From an uncultured beta proteobacterium (GTDB lineage Bacteria > Pseudomonadota > Gammaproteobacteria > Burkholderiales > Burkholderiaceae_C), in contig CAJBVC010000713.1 in the NCBI GenBank assembly GCA_903958915.1, forward strand, positions 1-5,755: a DNA stretch of 5,755 nucleotides. Reading direction: 5' to 3'. Shown one piece after another: positions 1 to 5,641 of the stretch. Position 1 is the first letter of the stretch, and each line of letters opens with the position of its first letter. Under the pieces are notes generated by a model. That model was not told where the DNA came from and made no database searches. It saw nothing but the letters and a program-made list of their open reading frames with translations. Made by a program: the position numbers and the translations under genes.

Positions 1-2476
1 GGCTCGCCACGTTGTGTTCCATGAGACGTTGCCTTACGAAGTCCTTGTACTCGGCTGCCAACGTGGTGCTGTAGTTGCCGCTGAGGAAAAGATCAAAACC
101 TTTGAGCACGGTCAGCAATTCGGGGCTGGCCAGTGAATTGGCGACATCCGCTGGCGTCGCCAGTTTTCGTGCTTCGTCTTCTGTCGCCAGGCGCAGCTGC
201 TCAAACAGGGTGGCCAGGAACTTGAAATCGTTGTTGCCAATCTTTCGAGCGAGGTAAACAAAGAAATCCTGATTGGTATATGCAGACCCGTCCCGTCTCT
301 CCACCAGTAAATAGTTGTCCAATTTAAAGGTTTCACCGGCAATGGCGGTGGGTTTTCCTGTCCACTGCCGCACCAGTGGAATCGCCGCCGGATCGCCATT
401 GTGGCGACGGTCCAGCAGCACGCCGTAGGCAGTAGAAGTCCCCTCCCGCACACCGCGCAGTAGCTCCTTCCCAGAGAGTCCATAACCGCTTTGCACAGCG
501 TGTAGCAACTCGTGGGCGATCGCGGCATAGACCGTGGACCCCACGACTTCCATCTTGCGGTTGATGGTGGCATCCTCGATGTACACGCGGCCATAGTGGT
601 TGCCGTCGGCCTGGATCAGTTCGTTGGCGTCGTTGGACGTGAACTTATTGCTTTCCTGTGTCTGGAAGTGAATGACATAGCGTGGGGTCACTCCGTACTC
701 GACGCCCCCGACCTCTGCCACCGACTTGGCGACATAAAGGGTCGGCGATCTGAAACTGGCGCCCTGGTAAATGGCCGCCGCGTCCGCCGCGTGGCTGGCA
801 ATCTGGTCTTTGACGACCGCCTTGATCTGTGCGGGCGTGGGTGCACCCACTGCGCCCAGGTAGGTCTGTATCGACGGCGAGACAGCAGCAGCGTCATACA
901 CCACCGCCCAATTCCTGGATGGCCAGGTGGTTGCCGACAGTGCTGCCGCCCGGTGGACCAAACTTGCTGATACAACAGGACTATCGGTTACCGCAACATC
1001 CATATTGGGATTGAACACCACCATGGCTGTGGCCGAGGCCGGAAAACCCGTGAGGTCCACCAATACAGTGTCTTCCACTAGCTGACCCGTGAGAGTTACG
1101 ACTGACTTGTCAGCGGAATTGAAAACGCGCACCAACAGATGCAAGCTGTCAACCTTTGTCTTGTCTGGCACCAGACTTCGATCAAACGGTACCCGTAGCT
1201 GTACGCTCCCCACGACGCTGGTCGCAAAGCCGGCGTTGCCCAATGTCAGTTGGTACGCCTTGGCACCGCTTGTCACATTGGTCTCATAGCTGCTGACCTT
1301 GATATCGGCGGGAACCGCGGCTAACGGTGTCGCAACCGGTGCTGCGTTCACACTCGGTGGAATGGAGTTTTCGGTAATCGTCACCGCAAAGTCGCCCACG
1401 CTATAGGTTCCACCGGTAACAGGCCCGGCAGGTACTGCCGACCTATTGATCCAAAACCCCATCCCTGGGGCGAGTTTCTTATTGGTGGCCGCAAAGTCGA
1501 GATAACCCTTGGTTTGAATATACGAGGCTAGCCCGCCTGTGGCATCCAGGCTGGGTACATACAGGTACCATTTCGCAAGAGCCGTATCCCAGGCCCACAG
1601 CGAGGTATAGTTGTTCGGAACTTGCCCGGCGGCAGGCGTTGTGGTGCTCACTGCACTGTTGAAGGCGCTCGGGGTTTTGTTATCGCCGACGGCGATCAGA
1701 CTCCACTCTGATTGCGAGTTCTTGAATGATGCGGAGTCGATCGGGGAGCCTGTGGGCAGGGCCACAGTGAACGGTACTTTCGCATACAGCCAGTAACCTT
1801 CGCCGCCGGCCACCGAAGTCATCAGGTCGTAGCCCTTGCTGGCCGCATAGGCCGCTCCACCATCGGCTTGAGTCGGTGTGTAGAACGCCCATTTTGACTT
1901 GGCAGCGTTCCATTTCCATACGGTATTGACCTTGGACGAGTCGCCAAATGCACTTGCCACGTTGAGCGCTGTGCTTGAACTGTTACCCAAAAGATTCCAT
2001 CCACCCAAGACGCTCAGCGCACCCTCGCTGCCAGACGCTTCCTTCGCAATGGACAGTGTGTAACTGCCGGTTGCCTTACTGACATAACTGGTGGCTTCCA
2101 AAAGGTATGTGCCACTTTCCGGAAGTGTGTAGTAACCCGAGGTGGCAGGGATGCGTGCGTTGGTGCCGCCGCCGCCGTTGTCGTTGTTGGTGTAGTTTCC
2201 AGACGGAAACCACAACACCAGCCAATTGTCAAAACCGGTGGAAGACATCTGTATGGCAATCTTTTCACCAGCGACTCCAGTGAACTGGTAATAGTCTGCG
2301 TAATACAGGGTACCGTTGACATCGTCGGTGCAATCGGTGGTGCTTAGTGAGCCGTCGACGGTCTGGCCATAGCTGATGGACTGGAAGGCACACTGTGCAT
2401 TGGCACTCGGCGCGAACCACATTAGCACGGGTGCCATTAACACCCACATTGCAATGTTGCGAATCAGTTTATTCAT
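1..2476 (-). CDS. Exported multidomain HExxH metallopeptidase-like protein (3' end beyond window)
   Basis: The frame is open from the ATG at 2476 to the window edge, with 825 codons and no stop, so the C-terminus is missing. A GAGGGTGGA ribosome-binding stretch lies 4 nt upstream of the start. Residues 1-27 are a Sec signal peptide (hydrophobic core 9-23, likely cleavage after ANA). Residues 35-143 resemble the bacterial pre-peptidase C-terminal (PPC) fold, with TLYYADYYQF, an Asn/Gly-rich turn at 97-104 and an SGTYLLEA strand. Residues 157-243 and 256-347 are two divergent copies of a Trp-rich module (GWNLLG, VWKWNAAKSKW, GEGYWLYA versus EWSLIA, LWAWDTALAKW, GMGFWINR). A beta-rich segment follows to about 500. 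Residues 520-825 hold HELLH at 655-659 and REGTSTAYG, whose E678 is a plausible third zinc ligand, as in gluzincins. I infer a secreted zinc peptidase or a cell-surface relative. The substrate is unknown and activity is not proven. Confidence 0.9.
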   Translation of the reverse strand, partial: MNKLIRNIAMWVLMAPVLMWFAPSANAQCAFQSISYGQTVDGSLSTTDCTDDVNGTLYYADYYQFTGVAGEKIAIQMSSTGFDNWLVLWFPSGNYTNNDNGGGGTNARIPATSGYYTLPESGTYLLEATSYVSKATGSYTLSIAKEASGSEGALSVLGGWNLLGNSSSTALNVASAFGDSSKVNTVWKWNAAKSKWAFYTPTQADGGAAYAASKGYDLMTSVAGGEGYWLYAKVPFTVALPTGSPIDSASFKNSQSEWSLIAVGDNKTPSAFNSAVSTTTPAAGQVPNNYTSLWAWDTALAKWYLYVPSLDATGGLASYIQTKGYLDFAATNKKLAPGMGFWINRSAVPAGPVTGGTYSVGDFAVTITENSIPPSVNAAPVATPLAAVPADIKVSSYETNVTSGAKAYQLTLGNAGFATSVVGSVQLRVPFDRSLVPDKTKVDSLHLLVRVFNSADKSVVTLTGQLVEDTVLVDLTGFPASATAMVVFNPNMDVAVTDSPVVSASLVHRAAALSATTWPSRNWAVVYDAAAVSPSIQTYLGAVGAPTPAQIKAVVKDQIASHAADAAAIYQGASFRSPTLYVAKSVAEVGGVEYGVTPRYVIHFQTQESNKFTSNDANELIQADGNHYGRVYIEDATINRKMEVVGSTVYAAIAHELLHAVQSGYGLSGKELLRGVREGTSTAYGVLLDRRHNGDPAAIPLVRQWTGKPTAIAGETFKLDNYLLVERRDGSAYTNQDFFVYLARKIGNNDFKFLATLFEQLRLATEDEARKLATPADVANSLASPELLTVLKGFDLFLSGNYSTTLAAEYKDFVRQRLMEHNVAS
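2167..2190 (-). repeat. Low-complexity Asn/Gly codon run inside the PPC-like domain
   Basis: On the plus strand this is four GCC triplets followed by GTT/GTC triplets. On the coding strand they encode NNDNGGGG (residues 97-104 of the metallopeptidase-like protein). It is a flexible surface turn and a possible site of replication slippage, and it keeps the reading frame. Confidence 0.5.
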
Positions 2477-2578
2477 TTGTTCCACCCTCACACCGCCCAG
2501 CCAAGCCAGGAACCGTTGTCGATTCCCAAACCTTGGCAACAAGGCTGTGACTAACTATCGCCGCTTACCGGAATGACC

Positions 2579-2618
2579 TATGGCAACTTGTGCCTTGTCG
2601 TAGCCAAGTATGGCAACT
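2579..2618. repeat. Direct repeat TATGGCAACT, two copies 30 bp apart
   Basis: Identical 10-bp copies lie at 2579-2588 and 2609-2618, an offset of 30 bp or about three helical turns. A shorter related copy (TTGGCAAC) is at 2533-2540. The distal copy overlaps the candidate -10 element of the metallopeptidase-like gene, so the pair could be a regulator binding site. That role is inference only. Confidence 0.45.
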
Positions 2619-2635
2619 ACAAATACGAAATTCAA
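2607..2635 (-). promoter_or_regulatory. Candidate sigma-70 promoter for the metallopeptidase-like gene
   Basis: Read on the minus strand, TTGAAT (2635-2630) and CATACT (2612-2607) are separated by 17 bp, and each matches four of six consensus bases. Transcription would begin near 2600, leaving a leader of about 125 nt before the ATG at 2476. The match is modest. Confidence 0.3.
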
Positions 2636-2693
2636 ATAAGCAAAAAATCAATGGTGTCCCCCAAACAGGTCATCGTTCAGGAGATTTCACAAC

Positions 2694-2780
2694 ATGTTGA
2701 CGTGGGTCAATGGTTTGGCCCGGCTGTGGACTGCCGATGAGGCGTTGCGATATCCATCGATTTCCAGCAGCATTCACTAG
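2694..2780 (+). CDS. Possible 28-aa small ORF or gene remnant
   Basis: The ATG at 2694 is preceded by AGGAG (2679-2683) with a 10-nt gap, a better ribosome-binding site than most real genes here have. The peptide starts MLTWVNGLARLWTADEAL and ends at TAG 2778-2780. It has amphipathic helical character, but I do not recognise it. It could be a genuine small protein, the N-terminal stub of a decayed gene, or chance. Nothing downstream clearly continues it in another frame. Confidence 0.22.
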   Translation: MLTWVNGLARLWTADEALRYPSISSSIH

Positions 2781-2849
2781 ATTGGAGAACTGTGCAGGCG
2801 CTAGTGGACGCGCACTGGCACTCAGCAAACACGCCAAATTCTGGCTTGA

Positions 2850-3212
2850 CTACGAGCCTGGCAGTCCAGCGGTGTGCCCGCAATCCTCCCAAGGCAGTAC
2901 CTTGCAGTCACAACCAACGACCGCCACGACAGACGTCGTAATGCCCCCCTCAGAGCGCCTGATAGCTGCAACCGCAACGTTCCCAGTTGCATGAACAGCG
3001 TTGCCAACTGACCTTTCCGTAGCCTTCTCCAGATCCGGAATCCATCGCAAGAACGGAGTGAGGTCAGCCACATCGGTGATGTACAAAACCTTTTTGGCTG
3101 CATCCCAACGGGCTCCAAGGGCTTTGACGGCGTCTTTTTCGGCGAAGGGGGTGACGAGGTTGATGCGCGTGTTGGGAACTATCTGCGTTGGCAGTTGCTG
3201 AAGACTTGTCAA
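2850..3212 (-). CDS. DUF5710 domain-containing protein
   Basis: This 120-aa protein has a DUF5710-type segment at residues 16-59 (RINLVTPFAEKDAVKALG, ARWDAAKKVLYI, PFLRWIP). The family is a short module found alone or attached to DNA-processing proteins, and its biochemical role is not established. The middle (60-98) is low in recognisable features. The tail carries C101-x-C103 and LPWEDCGH (C111, H113), a Cys/His arrangement that could bind a metal; this is inferred. The start is a TTG at 3212 overlapping the TGA stop of the upstream response regulator (TTGA), which fits translational coupling. There is no in-frame ATG near the start and no strong Shine-Dalgarno. It is probably co-transcribed with, and functionally linked to, the response regulator. 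The domain call is fairly sure; the function is unknown. Confidence 0.8.
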   Translation of the reverse strand: MTSLQQLPTQIVPNTRINLVTPFAEKDAVKALGARWDAAKKVLYITDVADLTPFLRWIPDLEKATERSVGNAVHATGNVAVAAIRRSEGGITTSVVAVVGCDCKVLPWEDCGHTAGLPGS

Positions 3213-3823
3213 AGCTTGAGAACTTGGCTGGCGGGTACCATTCCGGCAACGCCATGTAACTGCACCACCATGTCCCCATGACGAAAGATCACGTTCAAAA
3301 CGGTATCCGCGCGACCTTTGTACTGCACTTTGTCACCTGGAGCAAAGTGATTCGATTTCTCAGCCAACTTCAATGCCGCCAAGTGCCTTGCTGCTGCTGC
3401 CGTCATCTCACCAACATGGCCATTGATTCTGGGAATCTCTGCCGAAAGCTGTTGCAGCGCCTTACCCAAGGCAGTGCGCAAATCGACCGCCGAGCAAGGT
3501 TTGACCTGAAGAAAAATTGCTCCAGCCCTCTTAGCCAACTCGGATTTCTCAGAACCGACATCTGTACTCAGCATCGCAAACTTGCAATCTGGGCTGTACG
3601 CTACGATCTCTTGATGTAACTTGATCCCAGTCAATTCTTCAGTTGGGAACCAGTCCGTGAGTAAGAAGTCTGGCCTTAGATCCTTGGAGACTTCTAGAGC
3701 ATTGTCGGGTCTGTTCGCCGTCTTGATGAGCCTGGGATCAAAGCCAAATGTCTCGAACAGTTGCCGTATATAGGACTGCAATCCTTTGCTGCTGTCAACG
3801 ATCAATAAGCGAACCTGAAACAT
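3209..3823 (-). CDS. Response regulator: receiver domain plus SH3/KOW-like C-terminal domain
   Basis: From the ATG at 3823 the protein has 204 residues. Residues 3-123 are a CheY-like receiver with acidic-pocket D10 (IVDS, so the usual second acid is Ser), phospho-acceptor D57 (LLTDWF), S86 as the conserved Ser/Thr, and K108-P109. The linker (124-158) looks helical. Residues 160-204 (APGDKVQYKGRADTVLNV, then GMVPASQVLKL) resemble a small beta-barrel of SH3 or KOW type, not a helix-turn-helix, so output is probably by protein or nucleic-acid contact and not classical promoter binding. No histidine kinase is adjacent. The frame extends upstream to a GTG at 3922, but homology begins at the chosen ATG and a -10 element lies between the two. 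The upstream ribosome-binding site is weak. The stop overlaps the DUF5710 gene start. Confidence 0.88.
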   Translation of the reverse strand: MFQVRLLIVDSSKGLQSYIRQLFETFGFDPRLIKTANRPDNALEVSKDLRPDFLLTDWFPTEELTGIKLHQEIVAYSPDCKFAMLSTDVGSEKSELAKRAGAIFLQVKPCSAVDLRTALGKALQQLSAEIPRINGHVGEMTAAAARHLAALKLAEKSNHFAPGDKVQYKGRADTVLNVIFRHGDMVVQLHGVAGMVPASQVLKL

Positions 3824-3863
3824 TTGCAATCGGTAGTGTCGCTCGAATCGGCACATTGTCGAA

Positions 3864-3869
3864 AGTATA
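3864..3869 (-). promoter_or_regulatory. Candidate -10 element for the response regulator/DUF5710 unit
   Basis: The minus strand reads TATACT, a five-of-six match to TATAAT. Transcription would start near 3857, giving a leader of roughly 34 nt before the ATG at 3823 and arguing against the GTG at 3922 as start. No clear -35 hexamer lies 16-18 bp upstream, so an activator may be needed or the match may be chance. Confidence 0.35.
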
Positions 3870-3962
3870 TCGACTCGGATTTTCCAGCTGGACTGGCCCT
3901 TGCATGGAACACTTTGCGACACACGTTAGCGAGAAGTCACGGAAACTTGGCAAAATGCTTGC

Positions 3963-4226
3963 ATGCCCTACCCACCAGAATTTCTCCAGCTTGTAGACAA
4001 ATTCATTCACCTCGCCAATGAACTGGCCGAACACGGCAATGATGGTGAAGTCAGTGCTGCCATCCTGTTTGCTGCCGGACGTTACAACGCCTTCAATTTC
4101 CTGTCTCACTCCAGCAATGGAGACGATCAGGAAGGTGCGGTAGAGTTTTACGTCTCGGAGTATCGCAAGGCTTTGGTATCGAACCTGAACGGTGTGGTGG
4201 GGCCAGTGGTGAAGCAGCAGGATTGA
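3963..4226 (+). CDS. DUF3144 family protein
   Basis: This 87-aa soluble protein matches the DUF3144 family over nearly its whole length. It has FIHLANELAEHGNDGEVSAA near residues 15-34, then ILFAAGRYNAF, then a helix with AVEFYVSEYRKALVSNLNGV near the end. The family consists of small, mostly helical proteobacterial proteins of about this length with no established function. The ATG at 3963 lies where family members usually begin. The Shine-Dalgarno is poor: GGAAA sits about 20 nt upstream. It diverges from the response regulator across a 139-bp spacer that must carry both promoters, and it is followed 22 bp later by a small membrane-protein gene. The frame and family are well supported; no role can be given. 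Confidence 0.9.
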   Translation: MPYPPEFLQLVDKFIHLANELAEHGNDGEVSAAILFAAGRYNAFNFLSHSSNGDDQEGAVEFYVSEYRKALVSNLNGVVGPVVKQQD

Positions 4227-4248
4227 CCGGAACTCCTGGGACGTTCTG

Positions 4249-4530
4249 ATGGTGAGTACATCAAATCGTATGAGGGTAGTGTTTGCGGTGTGGGCGTCAG
4301 TTGCCCCGGGATATTCCTATGCCTCTGACCAGATGGGCTCAATGTATGTCCTGCTCATTTGGGCTACCATCCTGTTTGGCGCACTAGCCCTGGTGTTGTG
4401 GCTTCCAGTGGCTTGGTTTACACGCCGGATGTCGAACGCACATGCCAAAACGGCATTGAGGATTCTGCTGCCGATTTTGAGCGGCCTATTACTGGTAGTT
4501 TTTGGAGTTACGTGGGTCCTGGCCAAGTAG
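4249..4530 (+). CDS. Small membrane protein with two predicted helices
   Basis: This 93-aa protein is not one I recognise. Residues 8-25 form a short hydrophobic leader ending SYAS, which could be a signal peptide or a signal anchor. Two strong membrane segments follow at about 33-57 (LLIWATILFGALALVLW) and 70-91 (LLPILSGLLLVVFGVTWVLA). They are joined by a positively charged loop (RRMSNAHAK) that should face the cytoplasm. An alternative start is the internal ATG at 4270 (residue 8), which would put the leader at the very N-terminus. It lies 22 bp after the DUF3144 gene and could share its transcript. The length and hydrophobic pattern are coherent, but family and function are unknown. Confidence 0.7.
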   Translation: MVSTSNRMRVVFAVWASVAPGYSYASDQMGSMYVLLIWATILFGALALVLWLPVAWFTRRMSNAHAKTALRILLPILSGLLLVVFGVTWVLAK

Positions 4531-4615
4531 GTGCCCAAGTTCGTTATTACTTTTGCTTACATAGATTTCACTTCTTCTTTATCTGACGAGAAGACAATGG
4601 GGGTCGTTTCCGTTC

Positions 4616-4621
4616 AGAGAG
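4616..4621 (+). promoter_or_regulatory. Ribosome binding site that supports the TTG start at 4631
   Basis: AGAGAG lies 9 nt before TTG 4631. The only nearby ATGs (4597 and 4635) are out of frame, and a basic n-region plus lipoprotein signal peptide begins immediately after this TTG. Confidence 0.45.
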
Positions 4622-4630
4622 CTCCCTACA

Positions 4631-5272
4631 TTGAATGATCAAGAATTAAGGCGGGCCAAGCGCACCGGCCTAGTGCTTTTCCTGTATTGCGCTGTGGTCG
4701 CCTGTGGCGGTGGCTCAGCTGACACAACAGTCGATAGCTCGGCACTTTCATCCGCCCCGTTGGGCAACGCATCTCCAGTCCAGACAGCAATGCCAGCAAT
4801 GCCAGCAATCGTCACCACCAACACTGCGATCGCGGCCAGTTGTCAGTCCAGTGGTACCAGCGACTTTAAGGCAGAAGTCCTGCAGCGCGTCAATGCCTTG
4901 AGGGCCGCCGGTGCTATGTGCGGCACAGTAAGCTACCTCCCAACGCCAGCGTTGAATTGGAGCAATTTGTTAGAGCAGGCAGCAAATGGCCACTCAAGCG
5001 ATATGGCGCAAAACAACTACTTTTCGCACGACAGCCTGGACGGGAGAACCTTCACCCAACGACTCACTGCCGCCGGTTACAACTACAGTGCTGCCGGAGA
5101 AAACATTGCGGCGGGGGATGTGACCGTAGAGCAGGTCGTGAATCATTGGCTTAACAGTCCGGGACATTGTGTCAACATGATGAATCCCGCGAACCGTGAG
5201 GTCGGCGTCGCATGTGCAAACAACAGCAGCGCCACATACAGCAATTACTGGACCATGGATCTGGGCCAGTAG
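4631..5272 (+). CDS. CAP/SCP-domain (PR-1-like) lipoprotein
   Basis: This 213-aa protein starts at TTG. Residues 1-24 are a lipoprotein signal peptide: basic RRAKR, hydrophobic GLVLFLYCAVVA, and lipobox VVA before C25, followed by GGGS. The second residue after the Cys is Gly, which favours outer-membrane sorting. Residues 30-72 are a Ser/Ala/Pro-rich linker containing a short MPA repeat. Residues 78-211 are a CAP domain, with helix FKAEVLQRVNALRAAG, then H121 in GHSSDMA, FSHDSLDG (H133), GENIA (E157), and VNHWLNSPGHCVNMMNP (H179). These His/Glu residues line the conserved cavity of the family. Cys 71, 97, 180 and 195 could form disulfides. Bacterial CAP proteins are extracytoplasmic, with lipid-binding, protease-like or envelope roles proposed; no specific activity can be assigned here. 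It stands alone on the plus strand. Confidence 0.93.
   Translation: MNDQELRRAKRTGLVLFLYCAVVACGGGSADTTVDSSALSSAPLGNASPVQTAMPAMPAIVTTNTAIAASCQSSGTSDFKAEVLQRVNALRAAGAMCGTVSYLPTPALNWSNLLEQAANGHSSDMAQNNYFSHDSLDGRTFTQRLTAAGYNYSAAGENIAAGDVTVEQVVNHWLNSPGHCVNMMNPANREVGVACANNSSATYSNYWTMDLGQ
4785..4810 (+). repeat. Tandem 9-bp repeat CAGCAATGC, 2.9 copies
   Basis: It lies in the linker of the CAP lipoprotein and encodes the MPA-MPA-I stretch. The unit length is a multiple of three, so copy-number change would lengthen or shorten the linker without shifting frame. Confidence 0.7.
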
Positions 5273-5446
5273 GTGCATGACTGGGCGGTATGCCTTGAAG
5301 TATCCGTTGATGTGCTCCCAGTGCGGCCTCGGAACCCGCTGCCCCAATCCATACCACCAAATAGGGCAGGGCGGTAACCTTCCCTAGGCCCTCGAGATAG
5401 GCCATAGTGCCCCTACAAACTGCCCTCCAGCCACCCCAGAACGTCC
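5273..5446. other. Spacer with no assignable gene
   Basis: This lies between the CAP gene stop and the stable-RNA-like promoter. No T-tract terminator for the CAP gene is visible. A minus-strand frame from an ATG at 5405 (MAYLEGLGKVTALPYLVVW) looks protein-like for about 30 residues and then runs antisense into the CAP gene. It may be a decayed gene fragment, but I cannot identify it. Confidence 0.4.
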
Positions 5447-5476
5447 CCGAAAAGTCCTCCGGTTTCCTGCTAGAAT
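5447..5476 (+). promoter_or_regulatory. Candidate stable-RNA promoter ahead of the tRNA fragment
   Basis: The -10 is TAGAAT at 5471-5476 (five of six), with a weak -35 near 5447-5453 (CCGAAA). It is followed by a GC-rich discriminator (CCCGGCGC, 5481-5488), as is usual in tRNA and rRNA promoters. The tRNA sequence begins about 50 nt downstream of the predicted start. Confidence 0.35.
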
Positions 5477-5533
5477 TCAGCCCGGCGCACGGTGGGTTAT
5501 CCCTCTGCTGATCGTGCCAAATCGAGACACCAA

Positions 5534-5571
5534 GGGAACTTAGCTCAGTTGGTAGAGCAGCGGACTCTTAA
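5534..5571 (+). pseudogene. tRNA-Lys(CUU), 5' half only
   Basis: The 38 bases match canonical tRNA positions 1-38 with no gap: acceptor strand GGGAACT, TA, D-stem GCTC/GAGC around AGTTGGTA, A26, anticodon-stem strand GCGGA, and loop CTCTTAA. The anticodon is CTT (5567-5569), which reads the lysine codon AAG. The expected TCCGC-like pairing strand, the variable loop, the TTCGA-containing T arm and the AGTTCCC acceptor strand do not follow. The sequence switches to unrelated bases right after the anticodon loop, and none of these parts appears before 5755. It therefore cannot fold into a working tRNA as it stands. It may be a remnant left by deletion or by an integrative element that recombined in the anticodon loop. 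Confidence 0.8.
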
Positions 5572-5576
5572 GACAA

Positions 5577-5593
5577 GCTACAAAATTGATAGC
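5577..5593 (+). repeat. Small inverted repeat GCTA/TAGC resembling a Comamonadaceae intergenic repeat
   Basis: GCTA at 5577-5580 and TAGC at 5590-5593 flank an AT-rich loop and are followed at once by the terminator hairpin. This layout, GCTA-AT-rich-TAGC then a second hairpin and T-run, recalls abundant intergenic tails in Comamonadaceae as I remember them. The copy here is short, so the family assignment is tentative. Confidence 0.35.
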
Positions 5594-5600
5594 ACTCACT

Positions 5601-5628
5601 AAGCCCAAGATTTTCAAGGGCTTTTTTT
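5601..5628 (+). terminator. Rho-independent terminator after the tRNA fragment
   Basis: AAGCCC at 5601-5606 pairs with GGGCTT at 5618-5623 around an 11-nt loop, and the T-run spans 5622-5628. With the promoter near 5447-5476, this would give a transcript of about 145 nt carrying the tRNA half. Confidence 0.75.
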
Positions 5629-5641
5629 ACGTCCCAATTTC

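Larger units (their letters stand above)
2477..2849. other. Intergenic region with no convincing protein gene
   Basis: This 373-bp stretch lies between the DUF5710 gene end and the start of the metallopeptidase-like gene, both on the minus strand. It is AT-rich around 2615-2660. It contains a candidate minus-strand promoter, TGGCAAC-type repeats, a small inverted repeat CCTTG-GCAA-CAAGG at 2531-2544, and one very short plus-strand frame with a good Shine-Dalgarno. I saw no T-tract terminator for the DUF5710 gene, so read-through into the next gene cannot be excluded. Confidence 0.6.

Noticed and set aside
112..594. Minus-strand 160-aa frame, and the plus-strand frames at 512-970 and 688-975 in the same area
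   Set aside because: All overlap the 825-codon metallopeptidase-like frame. Their translations are Arg/Ser/Pro/Cys-rich with no domain, as expected for shadow frames.
2531..2544. CCTTG-GCAA-CAAGG hairpin as a terminator
   Set aside because: The stem is only 5 bp and there is no T-run on either strand.
3278..3619. Plus-strand 113-aa frame opposite the response regulator
   Set aside because: It is antisense to a clear receiver domain and its sequence is low in protein-like character, with no start signal.
3824..3922. N-terminal extension of the response regulator to the GTG at 3922
   Set aside because: The extra 33 residues fall outside the receiver fold and a good -10 element sits within them. 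The ATG at 3823 begins right at the first beta strand.
5172..5405. Minus-strand 77-aa frame starting MAYLEGLGKV
   Set aside because: The first 30 residues look plausible but the rest is antisense to the CAP gene and Cys/Arg-rich. Kept only as a note on the spacer.
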